Translations under genes and position numbers: made by a program | Notes under the pieces: model-generated | Told to the model about the DNA's origin: nothing | Databases searched by the model: none | Seen by the model: only the letters and a program-made list of their open reading frames with translations | Shown here: positions 34,148-46,314 of the stretch, one piece after another | Layout of the letters: every line of letters starts with the position of its first letter | Position numbering within the stretch: the stretch's first letter is position 1 | Assembly: GCA_036852015.1 (NCBI GenBank) | Contig: JAANDG010000268.1 | Span: 62,001-126,000 of the forward strand | DNA from: Pelodera strongyloides | Lineage: Eukaryota > Nematoda > Chromadorea > Rhabditida > Rhabditidae | Direction of reading: 5' to 3' | Length of the DNA: 64,000 nucleotides

Positions 34148-37100
34148 ACGTTCGCTGCAGTCGTCACAATTACACGGATTTTCGCGATACTCATCGTCTT
34201 GATATTTTTGGTCGGGATATCGATGATTTGCATACTTGTCCTTTAACAGAATGCCACCCTCCACATACATGTATGCAAAGAATCTGTGGCACAAATATGA
34301 CACGCGAATGCCTTGCCGAATGTGTACGAAATTTCACCGTTAGCAAGCAGAACCTAAATTATCCAATGATACCATGTATATATTTGCCCAGCGAAGCGAC
34401 GGTCTCTTTCAAGATCCCTACAATCTACACACTGCGCATTTCGGATGAGCTATTTGTGAGTTTTCTTAAAGGGATAGGTTCATCTCAAATCACCCCTCTT
34501 TTTTTATTGATAATGACATCTTTTTTTATTGATAATGGCACAAATATCATTCACAATGAAAATTAAAACAATCACAGAACAATGCGCTTCGCAGAAGAAG
34601 CTTCCTTTATTGGATACTCGTTGATAGGAAGCCAGAATCTAAACGCAAAAACTAAAACCGTACAAAGATCGCGCGGGCTAATGACAATTAGCCAACTTAC
34701 AAACTACGCTCGGCAGGACATTATTTCCCACGGTGTAGTATCATTTAATGCAGCGACCTTATATTCACCCTCTGTCTATCACAAAACACTCTCTGTGCTA
34801 TTTCCATTTGTAACACAGTTTGGCGTACCGTTTGACTACGGTTGCGGTACGCCAGTTGTTTTATAAAGTCGAGGTACCTTAGCTTTCGAGCTTGGCCCTG
34901 ACTCGAGGAGCAAAAGAAATTTACTGCAATTTTGCCTGTCATAGGTTTTAATAACCCACCACCATTACCCATTTTGCCTGTCATAGGTCATACTATCAAT
35001 AGAAATTATAAAAAGTTGCAATTCGAGGTGAGCCTATCCCTTTAAATCTGATTCGGAGCACAAATATTTTGCACCAAACCCACCACCATTACTATAGTCT
35101 AGAAAGGTCAGGATCATCAACAAGTTAATTTTCCTTATTTTTTTCATAAAAATGCGCAGTCTCCACACGGGGGTTCATGTGGCTAGCATGCTAGCATTAC
35201 GGCATAACATGAACTTCCCGGGGCATTTGAAAAATATGGAGACTCAGTGTTCAAAGAAATTATACAAAAAAATCTGGTTTTACCGAGCAATTCACCAACG
35301 TGGAAGAGCTGGACCAAGGCCAAGCGCCACAGAAAGCCAAGAAAAGTTTTTTTTATTTAAAAAAAAATTGAAAAATTAGTCGACCCTTTGGGACAATTGT
35401 GTTCGGATTACGGTGGATATTGGTCTAGGCCACACTCATTGGATGGGTGGATTTTATACGAGAGTCCACCTTCCTAACAACTAACAAGTATTATTCAACT
35501 TAACTACTCAGAAAGTTTGAAGTTGATTGATCAAATTGTTTTTTTTTTTTTGTAAAGTTATAAAAAGAGTGAAAAAAAGACGCAGACCCCCGGAGAAGAA
35601 CCAAATGGGCTGAGCGCGCGTATGCACTTCTACTACATATATCATATTTTAGCTGCAAAATCAGATTCTTGCACGGGAATGGCGCATGAACCGTGATCCT
35701 GACCGCCCGGAACACTTTTTCACCGTCAGTACTTTTCACAATCATCTCACACTTGGCTACTTACCAGATCTTTTGATATTGATAATAAGGGTCAGGCTCA
35801 AGATTGAAATATTTCGATTGGAAATACTAAAGATATGCGGCCGAGCAATGCGAACGCCGGCGGAAACATATCGTAGTCGAATAGAACGGCACGTGCTTCA
35901 TCTGATGTGCATTTCTAAAATCGAATAGACTCCAAATTTGATTTCGTCCGGCAATTTTTGCCCCCCCCCCCCGAACCCCGCCCCGCTGGAACCATTCACG
36001 TATCTCTTGGCGAATAAAAAAACTTAAGGGCGGTGATTAGTTAATTGTGAGTTGTGAGTAAATTGGTTAGTTAATTCGCGTCGTTATACGCGACGTTATT
36101 AGGTCAAGTTCACATTTTTAGGTTGTGAATGCCTCATACAATTACATTCTGAGCGGACGTGGGAACAAGACGCACTGTATTGTAAGTTTGTTGTATTCCA
36201 TACTATTATTAAGTGGTTGTATATGTCACTACGGCGTATGTCAGTGCCGGATTGACATGTGAGTTGAAATGAGTTGCACGTGTTCCCATCAGGATGTCTT
36301 GCTCTATGACGTCTCTGATTTTTCAAGCCGCCAATTAGTTCTTCTGTTGGATCTCCACATGGAGAAGAGCAGCCGTCGAGGTCCACATAAACTCGTTAGC
36401 GAACTGACCGGCGACACCACCATCCGAATCAGCATATTGCATACATTTCGATGGTGGTATTGAGCTCGTAGCCACACCACTGTCGCGACTGGAATATTAG
36501 GAATGGTCTAAATCAGAAACTTATCATAAATAGATACAATTTTGGGAAACACAGTATAAATTTGGATAGTGGTCTTCAACTTTTCCCGACGAGTTTTATG
36601 CCCTGTACGAAGGAGAGTGTGTAGAGAGTGTGTGGCGTTGACTATCGTCTTTATTACCTCGTTAGATCTTTCGCAAGAAGGTCTGAAATAAAGTTTCGCA
36701 AGTCAGACCGGTATGAAATGAAAGGGAAGAAACGATCTATGAATTATGAAATAATATTTATTTACTTTAGGAAATTGAAAAGACGATGGATTGGTGTAAT
36801 GATCAAGCAAATGGGAGGATGTACAATGGCACCTATGTTCTATGTAGAGAGGAAAAAGATCTTTGGAGAGTTATGGCGGAATTTGGGAATCGGGCCACAC
36901 ACTGCATTCGTTATTACATCCAGAAGAATTTCATGAAGGTACGTAATATTGGCCTCTTTGTTCAGGGTTTTCATCTGTTGGTATATTTCACGTTCAATTA
37001 GCAATTCCCGTTATTTGTGTCTTAATGAATAAGTGTACAAAGTGGTATAAGGGCTTCGAAGGATCGCAGATCGATGAAGAACACAGCAAACTGTGTTACT

Positions 37101-38732
37101 TGGTGAAATATTGATCTTGACGGCGATATGTGATATGTTTCGCACGCAAATGTGTAAATTTGTATTCGCCTCCGAAGATGCTCAAGGACAACACACAAAT
37201 GCGTCATATCCGTAATGCGCTAGTGCGTGATTTAGATTGAACTTCCCTTTCAGCAAAAAGGCAGTGCTGACTTCCAAAAAGATATGCGCGGGATATGTGC
37301 TACCTTTGAGACGGAGCTGCACAACAACCCCGAATTGGCAAAAACACACACTACAGAAAGGCACTCTGTGGACGTTAACACTTACAATGCATGCTGTTTT
37401 CTCATGTAAGTTCGTTTTTGGAATTTGATAAAATGTGCCATGTTCCTCTGTATGGTGTAAAGAGCATTGATCATAAGCAATACAGTAAAGAGGTATTGCA
37501 ACTTAATTTTTTTTTTTTTGCCTAATAGTAATTTTGGTAAAAACTAAAACAGTGGAAAAGTATCAGAATAACATGCGATTTCTTTGACAAACTCGTTTCT
37601 CACAGCTTTACTATATGGAGGTTCTGGATGTCGTGCTCGAGTTTAATTTTTTGGCACTTTGCCAAGGCTCACTACTGTGCAGGCCTTCGAAGGACTGTAT
37701 CGATTATCGGAAAAAAGCGTCTTCTTATTTTTTGCTAAGGTTCACGTAGCCACCATGGCTAAGGTCTAGCTGAACGTTAACTGGAAAATCTGGAGCGTTA
37801 GTGACTGACTGACTGACTGAATGACAGAACTCGTCTATGTAAGGAGGCAAATGTTGACAGTAAACGGACATGTTCCGTCTTCATTTGTCACCTTGGACTG
37901 AGACGGCGAAAAGAACAGTTTTTGGCGAAAGTGCACGGTTAATAGTTCATAGTATACTGTGGCCGTATGCACGAACATCGGGAATATGATCCCAGCGTGA
38001 AAGAGAGGGATCACACTAAACAGAGGAGACATGCAGAGACAAATCCTCGAAAATAAGGCACACTACTGTTTTAAAGGTTCAGGCCCACTTCAGGTAACCC
38101 CTATTTTTGATGACGCCATCGGATTCTCCGTTTCAAATATAGTAGGCTGATTTTTTTCAATTTTCAGTCGCAGTATTCACGCAGTTTTCAGCAATTTACC
38201 ATGACCAGTCATACACAACAATCAATCGCAATGGTCACACCCATTCACGCTGTTTGCCAATAACGCAATTGCCACGCCCAATATAGCATATTGGCCAATC
38301 AGCGAGAAGGGGCGTGACAACTGCGATTGTTTGTTGTGTATGACTGGCCATGGTAAATTGCTGGTAATGGCGTGAAAGTTACGCTTGAAGTTTGGAAAAA
38401 AATTGCTTCCTACCATATTTGATACGGACAATCAGATAGAGTTATATAAAATAGGTGTTACCTGAAATGGGCCTGCCCCTTTAATACAGGTGTAAAAATG
38501 GAAAATCAATATTGCTTAATTTTAATTCAGGAAGAGTGGCTTGATTGAAAAATTCAACTGTACTGGCGAATCTACAACTCGTTATCCTAATACTCCGGCT
38601 CCAACAGTTGAACATGAACTTAAAATGGAGAGTGAATTAAAAGTGTATGATGATAGTTTGTTGAGTTCGGCTATTACCTCAAGGACGATTGTTTTATGTA
38701 TATCAGTTTTTGTTTCATTCCATAAATGTTAG
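34148..38732 (+). CDS. Cys-rich putative secreted/membrane protein, paralogue 2 (multi-exon, 5' end unresolved)
   Basis: Exons matching paralogue 1: 34148-34455; from 35653 (3' end unresolved); 36122-36181; 36771-36938 (MYNGTYVLCREEKDLWR conserved); 37254-37405; 38531-38732 ending TAG. Exon lengths are identical to paralogue 1 for the five clearly bounded exons (308, 60, 168, 152, 202). Differences in the 36771, 37254 and 38531 exons are largely synonymous, implying purifying selection, while the 35653 exon differs at many amino acids. Possible extra exon from 36291 (DVLLYDVSDFSSRQ), not conserved in paralogue 1. Eight or more Cys in the first exon and NMT/NFT sites suggest an extracellular protein; the C-terminus is hydrophobic. 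First exon not found. Confidence 0.62.
34470..35041. mobile_element. TTAA-flanked MITE in the first intron of paralogue 2
   Basis: Ends AGGGATAGGTTCATCTC and GAGGTGAGCCTATCCCT, flanked by TTAA at 34466-34469 and 35042-35045. Sits 11 bases after the exon donor; paralogue 1 has the uninterrupted sequence (TTATAA) at the same place. The short frames inside are not genes. Confidence 0.75.
38075..38480. mobile_element. TTAA-flanked MITE in the last intron of paralogue 2
   Basis: Ends AGGTTCAGGCCCACTTCAGG and inverse, flanked by TTAA at 38071-38074 and 38481-38484. The paralogue 1 intron has a single TTAA at 22873-22876 in the same context (actgc-TTAA-atacagg), a clean empty site. Confidence 0.8.
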
Positions 38733-38779
38733 TTTACTGTCAAGTTTTTTTTGCTGATGCCGTTAGAAACATTTTTTGT

Positions 38780-41330
38780 GATTATAATTTTTGTGATTAA
38801 GTATTAATAAGATATATAATAAGATAACAGGAATGCATATAAGAATATGAAAGAAGAGTAAATAATTCTTTTAAATACTTTCGTTTTTTCGTTCTTCGTC
38901 CAGAGCATTTTGTGTTCTTTGCATAGATCAGCACAGGAAAAATATAAGGAACGTTGTATTTTTCGTGGCGAAGTTTTCTTCGATGGTCCTATTATTTAAA
39001 GCGAAAGAGCAGAAGGATTTTGTAATGCATCTCTGCATTCCTATATAGTTACGCTAACCAGCAAACGATAAGATATCGCAAAAAGCTTTTTTCGTGGTTT
39101 ATACATCAATCGATAAAAATAAGACTTCGCGAAAAAAAATTCCCTTTTTGCTGTTGGTGAAATGTTGGCGGAACGGGCCTCTGATCTGACCCAAGGGCAC
39201 TAAATGGCAACGAACAAAACTCTCGCTTCAACATCCTATTTGGCATGCTTTTTATCGAAATTCAGTATGTCTGAAAGTCCGTAGTGATAATCGTGGCACG
39301 CTTTTCAATATTTGCGAAGCAGACTTTGTACTATGGGTTTACATTAAGAGATAAACATCTAGATAAAAAGACCGAGTTTATTTTTCAGATAAAAAAAATG
39401 AAAATACGTTCATACGATTAGGGGGGGGGGAGATTATACATATATTATCAGCGTCTATCCCCTACTGATTTACAAGACACGTAAAAACAATATAAGGAAA
39501 CTAGTGCACTTTCCTGTGCACTAATGTGCTTTTCTTTCCCATGTACAACAAAAGGCTGTAATTAGTAGATCCCCAAATGGAAAGATCAAGCGCACAGAAG
39601 GGACATGACCAAGACAAGGAATTGCCAGTATAGACGGTAACGAGCGACTAGCAAAATAAAAATAAAAACAAAAACTGAATCCCTGCTGGGCACTTACTGC
39701 AACGCCTAGTTTCTAACTTACTTCACTTGCAGATATTTCATTACCCAAGAATTCAGTTTTCAGGATAAATACAACTTATTACCATCAATAAAATAAGGAA
39801 AACAATGTAAACGTAGGATGCCAAACACTGAACCTGAACTATAGGCGAACTATAGGTGGTAAGGTTGATAGGTGATCCCCACCTAACAGTGCCTATCCGC
39901 CTATTTATACGTTCAAAACCGGGCAGTATAATGCTCTAAAGAAGGGCACTAATATTCCCCGACTGATCCACACGGGTCTCCGAGGCTCCAAGCTCCAAGG
40001 TAGCGGCCACTCCAGAGGTACTTCTGGCTGATGACCTATTGACCGACCACAAAAGAGTGCACGGAAGGATATGACCTGGAATAATGAGTCTACGTTTAAC
40101 TAGAATAACTTTCATTTCTAATTAATTTAGTCCCTACTTATGTAATGGTATTAATCAATTAGTGACTCGAGGTCTTATTATCTCCGGTCTCCGACATGCA
40201 TATCATAGTGTTGGGAAAACAATAAAAAACTCGGATTTTGCTCGAATACGACTAGAATTACAAGAGGCGGGTTTTCTTGGAGCATTAAACGGAGTTTTTT
40301 GTGTGATTGCGGTATGATCGTTTTTTTTGGAGTTTCCGTTTTCTTGTGAGGCTCACTACATTCATACATATCCGTGACACAATAGCATTGTTATACCAAC
40401 ATATCATAATAAAATTTACCCACGTAGAGTATTGCACTACGTCCACGACTAAAGCGTACATATTGGTAGTCCAACGAAACAAAAGGCCAATAAGGGATAA
40501 AATGAAAACCGACCTCACTACTTGAGTTCCGATATGCATCGTCACTCATTCCTCTTTGAACATAAGACCTGAAATGGAGGACGGTTGAAATAGGCCTTTC
40601 TTTACCCACTGCGAAAATTTCTCATCCCAATACGGGAAAAACTAATTCACATATCTCTCCTTCCCCTCCCCTAAATAGCCATGACGAGAGAAATGGGTAA
40701 CTTGTAAACTAAAGGATATAATCACCCTATTTTTGCATGAGCAATTCCCAGTATTTTTTTCCGTATGGGCGGGTCTGGCTGTCTGTCATTAGGGGATCGA
40801 AGTGGTAGTGGTACGAAAAGATTTTTGTAGATTTTGCAAAAAAAAAACAACAACAAGAAGAAGCTCAAACTTACAAATACATGGAAAATATCAGCTTGCG
40901 TGTACGGTAGTCATTACTTCGAAACTGTGCCCGATTTTTCGACAATTTGTAGGAGCACACATCCAAACTCGCTTGGGACGCCTAGATTTCCATGGGACGG
41001 TAATTGTACAATAGATCGGAAGTTCTGTGGGTGCAGGTAAAATAAAATAAACCTCTCGCTTGGCTGTCCATCGTCTATTTCCATTCTCCGAATCTCCATT
41101 AGGGTATTCGGCAAAGATGCAGGTGTATCGTGTTTATTACCTATCTTCCTCTCCCCACCCAAACAAAAGCTAAGTCCGACCCTGGGCGGTCCTAGTTTTC
41201 GCCCCGGGTCGAAAAATTTGAAAAAGGGGTCGGAGCTGGGTCGGCAAAACACTAGATAACGGGAGCAAATGTTTATTGCGAATAATAAATACACAGTATA
41301 TGATTAAACATTCAAATTTGGCTGAGTTTT
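38780..41330. other. No gene seen downstream of paralogue 2
   Basis: AT-rich with a G run (39421-39430). Frames between 40178 and 41294 overlap one another on both strands and lack splice context or motifs. The 40801-41040 stretch has an A-rich patch. Nothing supported. Confidence 0.4.
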
Positions 41331-41334
41331 ATGG

Positions 41335-41480
41335 GGTTTCCATGTTGCGATTCGCACTGCGAAAATGACAAACCGCTGTCCATGTTCAAGTCATTTTACA
41401 TGCATGTCAACTGCCTACCGTAACCCATGCGAAGCGCACGTTTGACATGGTCCTGCATCGAAAGTGTATCAGATCCATAC
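41335..41480. repeat. Partial copy of the 'gattcgcac' foldback family
   Basis: Matches 28898-29010 and 62055-62170 (ccatgtt..cgattcgcac, gtcattttacatgcatgtcaactgcctac). Right arm missing. Confidence 0.5.
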
Positions 41481-41499
41481 TATTTGAAATAGATCCGTA

Positions 41500-42480
41500 C
41501 TATTTTGAAATGAGCCAGGTGGTGAAGGGCAACACTTGGAGTACGTGGAGGGAACGAAAGTAAAAACTAACTTCCACGTTGGTACGAAAGTCACCTAGGA
41601 AGCTAAGTCTGTGCCTCTTTTACCACCATACTCCCACTTAGCTTCCATCGGATGATGTGAGAAACGTCTCAACTCTTTCTTAGTACCGATTTGAGGAATG
41701 TTAAAAGAAATCGAGATGTAGTGAATGTAGGTTGTGAAGTCCTCAGGTAGAAGAGGTCATCCGAAATTTAAGTAAGGAATTATGAAAATCTAGCTTATCT
41801 TAGGAAACAGTGAGATTATAAATGTAAAATCTCTTCCGGAAGAAGATATGAGTTTGGTAACCACCAAATTTAAACGCAGAAATATTACTCTTACAAAGAG
41901 TAACAAAAAATGCCCAAAGTACAGGTGATGACTGTTGGGAGTGTGAGGGTAAGTAAGAAAGTGTAAGATTGAAGTGAATATATGAATAGGAGAATATACA
42001 GTATAAGAAAGAGGATGAAATGAAGGTGTTTGGTCTATACAGACCGGTTTTGTAATTGCTACGAGTAGCAATTGTGTATTTACCTCATAGTCAAAATAAA
42101 GGAAATATAATAAACAAGTTAGAACAAAAACTGAAGAGCGCAGAACATCAAAAAAAAATTGAAAAAACTGATCGTGAAAAATGCGATGTGCATGCGGGAG
42201 GGCTGCAATGCGCGTCAGTTGGGTTTTGGGTCAGACCCGCGTCAGATTTGGGTCAGCTTAGGGTGGCATGGAGTCACTGTTGATTTCTACTGTAATGCTA
42301 CACTATTTGTACTGTTAAAGGGTCGGCACTGAAAATTTCAGTTATATTTAGCATGGGCAGTGGGTCGATAACCATAATTTGGACGGGCATTCGATCGGAG
42401 ATTTTCAGATCAGAGTTTCAGATCAGAGTTAGATCAGAGTTTCAGATCAGAGATTCAGATCGGAGATCAGAGTCATTCGA
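41500..42480. other. No gene seen; short GATCAGAGTTTCA tandem tract
   Basis: 42395-42495 is a degenerate tandem tract of 'cagatcagagtttcagatc' type units. The rest is AT-rich without a supported exon. Confidence 0.45.
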
Positions 42481-42489
42481 TAGGAGATC

Positions 42490-43020
42490 AGAGTATCTCA
42501 ACGAAACTCAAGAGTTGCGCGCGGCAACATTTTGGGTCTTTCCCGCAAAAGAATTTGGTGCGCACGGAAAAAGCTTTTTTATGGCCTCTGGTTGCCTTTT
42601 TGGTGAGGAAAACACCCCCAAACTGTTGCGGGAAAAACCCCCAAATAGTTGCCGAAAAGGTGCGGAAACGGTGCGAGAAACGGTGCAACTGCAAAAAGAA
42701 AGCAGCGTGTTGGATTCGTACCTACACTCCTGTTACATACTTTCTCTAAACAGCGCCTTTGACCACTCGGGCACACCATACACGTCATGGTGCGGGACGC
42801 AACTTGCGCGCCGAACCGCGAAAAGTGTTTCCCGCACCGTATCGGCGCACATTTTGTGCCCCATTTCTATTCGGCGCGCATTTTGCTTCCCATTTCTGTG
42901 CGGCGTGCATTTTGTGTCCCGAAATGGTACGGCGTGCAACTTATCGGTTCTCAGTGCTGAAGCACCGTTATTACTCCGTTCTTCTACTGCATGTTTCCCG
43001 CAAAACAAAAATAAATTCCG
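42490..43020 (-). repeat. GC-rich foldback with embedded tRNA-like sequence, copy 2
   Basis: Inverted relative of 31670-32240: begins actcaagagttgcgcgcgg, contains 'acacccccaaactgttgc' and 'ggtgcggaaacggtgcg', and ends among 'gcgcgcattttgcttcccatttc' units. The tRNA-like core is at 42703-42776 on the minus strand. The long frame 42353-43159 is a by-product of low stop density. Confidence 0.6.
42703..42776 (-). ncRNA. tRNA-Leu/Ser-like sequence, degenerate, copy 2
   Basis: Minus strand reads GTGTGCCCGAGTGGTCAAAGG (A box) and GGTACGAATCC (mutated B box, normally GGTTCGAATCC). Same layout as 31938-32013. Confidence 0.4.
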
Positions 43021-43939
43021 CGTTTCCTGGCATGCTAACCACATTTCCGTGAAAAGGCGCATGTTTCCTGAGAGATTAGCCAATCATGCCGCTTATATAT
43101 CCGAAAAATTTGGCACCAAACATTTTATGTTAGGTTTTTGTTTTATGGTGCACTGGTAGCACTTGCTCCTTGTCCTTACTGCTGAAAATTGCAAAGGAGA
43201 TAGATAAATAAAAACTCAAAGTTCGAAATGAAGGGTACCAAAAGGGTTCTTGAAACGGAATTGTATTTCCACATGGGAAAGGTGCATTATTTAGTTATTT
43301 AATACTACAAAACACGATCATTTCGTTTAATATACATTCTTTTCCAATTTAGAAAGAAGTCCCGTGCGAAAAGAGCCGAAAAAAATTAAATTAAAAGCGT
43401 TTATTGTGTGGGATTACGGTAGATCGTGCGGTAGAGATTCCCTGTCGTTGGTGAATACGGGTTTCAGGGAACAGGGAGGGAGACCCTGAGGGAGAGTTCC
43501 CTCCCGGGGAGAGTTCCCTGATGTTGGTGAATACGGCCTCTGCTCTGGTTTTGCACCGTGCTATTGTGGTACACCTTGAATTATGCCTTAGCACTTTCCG
43601 CGTTCGCGAACGTGCACTTAAAAGCTCTATGATACATAACTCACCTTAACTCAGTTAATTAGAATACAACAGAATATTAAATTAATTATGCAAATTTGTC
43701 GACGTCAAGACAAAGACGTGAATCGTCAGTGCACGTTCTGTATAACATTGCTGGTCTGAACAGGTTGGTTTGGTTTTTATTTTTGTAGCAGGCCATTTTC
43801 CTAAATGAACTAACTACCGATGCCTAGACATATCGGGAAAAAGAAAACGTGCGACTAGAGTGGGAGTGGAACGTATATACCAAAAGCACCGTCCTTTCTG
43901 TCTTGAGGGTGCATGTTGAAAAAGCGCCATAAGCCCATA

Positions 43940-44202
43940 ATGGGGTTTGCAAGTATGCCAAAAACCGCGAGTTTTCCTTGCAAGTATCAATTCGCAAAAT
44001 CGTGTGCTTTTTACACCAATTTACCGTAACTTTGACACATCCACACTATAGAAAATCCGCCAACAAAGCAAATCATTTGTCGGACAAATGGTCCCGTGGC
44101 GATCGGTCGTAAAAACTGCCTGTAGATATGTTCGTGTAGTGCCAAGATACGGTAAATTTTTCGATACTTGCAAGGAAAATCGGGCATACTTGCAAACCCC
44201 AT
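43940..44202. mobile_element. 263-bp MITE (ATGGGGTTTGCAAGTATGCC ends), copy 2
   Basis: Same length and layout as 18358-18620, with matching end changes in both arms (GCAAG for CCAAG), as if the arms were homogenised or a distinct subfamily amplified. Confidence 0.75.
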
Positions 44203-44209
44203 AAAGAAC

Positions 44210-46110
44210 ATTTATTTATAGTATTTATAACTCCGAAACTAAAAAATACACTCATTTGCACAATTACTTAATATTATTTGTTTCGAAGCGCTTTAAACCG
44301 ATCAACAAAAAGTAGCATACAAGAAAACAAGATATAGTCCAGGCCCAAGGATACACGCTCCAATCTGATCGTAAAATCCTAGCTTCTCTATGCCAAATTT
44401 CAAATTATTAAAGACGATTAAAAAATATGGAGGGTTTTCCGAACGCGCATGTTCATTTCTGTCCGACCAACGCGTGCTAATTCTACCGTACACACTAAGT
44501 TTTGAATCTCCCGCTCAGTGGCTCAAAGTGGCGATCAATAAGCGCGGCTTATGTGATTTTTGGGGACCGCGTCAGTGCCTTGGTTAGCCCTGTCTCAGAC
44601 TTAGCATTTGTGAATTTGTGAAAAGCAAACTATTTCTGGGGTTCTTGATCGCCATTCGTTCTTTGCACAATTCTTTTAGATTCCCGTTTGTTACCGTTTC
44701 TTCCCTCCGGACTAGAGCTAGAGCATTGCTTACACGATTGTTTTTGTTATCTAGGTTTTTTCACGAAAGGGGGGGGGGCGTGGGCGATAATGAGAGGTCT
44801 CAGGTAACGCGAAAGCCGGCGCGCGGTTTCATGAGACTACAACTATCTCGCATGAGTAGGAAGTAGGGAGTTCGCGATACGTCTCGAGATTTGTAAAGTC
44901 AAAATGCTTTGCCGAGAAAGCGTGAAGCGCCGTTTGCTTGAGTTATTTGGCGTAAGTGCCAGACTTGACGTGGCCTCGCTCAAACATTCATACATAGCAA
45001 CTTTTTTGACAGAGGAAAAGTATGGGACGGTTGAAAGGGCCATGGGACGGCCAGATTCCCTTGGGACGGTTGTCCCTCTCATGGGACGGTTGGCTCGCTT
45101 GGGATGCCACTGTTCGTACATACGGCCATTGGTCTAATATTTCCATCCTAAGGCGCACCATCAAGCCCCCGTTGCTTTCTTCCGTTGTTTACCTAGATCC
45201 TCAATTTCAGACTTCAATCTTGTATGCAAATGGTAATATGGTCCGAAACACCGAAACGCGCACACTATTTCTTTTATCGAAAATAAAAAAACCGTATAAG
45301 GCAATTGTGTGACATATACGCAATGGGTGTTGAGTTCGTAGGTATTAGAGTATATTATAGCCAAAAATGAACCAATTTCCACGATCATAATGTAATCAAA
45401 AGTTACAAAATTGGTATTTTACTATGTGGAAACACATTTTAGGTAGTAACCCAAATATACGGGAGATACCAATGCTTAGTACCAATGGAAAGCCTACATG
45501 CCAATTCGAAGTGGGCGGGGATTCCGAACCCTAATCAGCACAATTACATTGTATTAATTTAAAAGCTGATATAAACAAACAATAATAATAATAATACAGC
45601 GAATATTAAAGTTGTAAAAACATCTATGAACTAATATAAAGAGACTTAAAAAGCAATATTACGAGCATACTATTACTATGACATTAGAGAAGTAACATAC
45701 TAATTACTAATACATCGCACACAATTAGGACTTATCACATACTCAACTACATTGGATTAACTATAGTTTTTAAATCGGAAATTAAATCACATCAACAATT
45801 AATAGTTGCTATGCTGATACAAAAAAAAACTAAAAAAACTTAGGGTAGCTTGTGTTCGTTCAAACTATTTATGAGCTATTCTGGAAACCGGAAACGCGAA
45901 ACACCTCAAAAATCTCTGGTAGGCTCTTGTCCTTGTACGACTCTGGTAGACTCTTGTCCGGAGCCCAGTGCCTTTCCATTAAAGGCCGTCGTACCTCGTA
46001 GCTCCTGAAATCTCATCGTTTACATTTCCAAGTCCCAAAAGTAGCAGATAGCAATTAAATACGGCTACAGATGCCGGCAGTCCTAGCTTACGAGTCGCTG
46101 TCTTTTCTCC
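44210..46110. other. No gene seen
   Basis: Contains a G run (44770), a tract with four 'gggacggt/ggccat' units at 45020-45090, and AT-rich sequence after 45540. Frames here have no family motif. Promoter elements of the 46.3-kb gene would lie at the right end but none is recognisable. Confidence 0.4.
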
Positions 46111-46119
46111 CAGAACCGC

Positions 46120-46192
46120 ATGCGCCGTTTGGTCGAGTGGTCTAATGACTGGTCACATGCATACTGTAAGTTCGATTCCTGCCATAAAATGA
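46120..46192 (+). ncRNA. tRNA-like sequence upstream of the Lys-rich membrane gene
   Basis: Has GTTTGGTCGAGTGGTCTAATG (A-box-like) and GTAAGTTCGATTCCTGCC (B-box-like). Anticodon stem unclear and 3' acceptor does not pair, so a decayed tRNA or repeat-borne Pol III promoter. Confidence 0.35.
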
Positions 46193-46307
46193 TGTTTGAG
46201 CAGATAAAATGATTTCTGAGCAGATTTGAGCTCAACCAATAGATATTTCCATCTGGTTATGCCTTGTCATATTCTCAAGGCTTCAACAAAATTCAGTGTT
46301 CTTTCAG

Positions 46308-46314
46308 GTATGAA
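46308..46314 (+). promoter_or_regulatory. Possible trans-splice acceptor at the 5' end of the gene
   Basis: TTCTTTCAG ends at 46309 and the ATG follows two bases later (46312). A strong TTTCAG acceptor just before an ATG is the pattern of spliced-leader addition in nematodes. It could equally be an ordinary acceptor of an internal exon. Confidence 0.35.

Noticed and set aside
34582..34866. 94-codon frame
   Set aside because: Lies entirely inside the 34470-35041 MITE.
37802..37821. ctga microsatellite
   Set aside because: Only five units; ordinary simple repeat.
42353..43159. 268-codon plus-strand frame
   Set aside because: It runs through the GC-rich foldback with tRNA-like core; other frames on both strands are equally open and the sequence is repeated inverted at 31670-32240.
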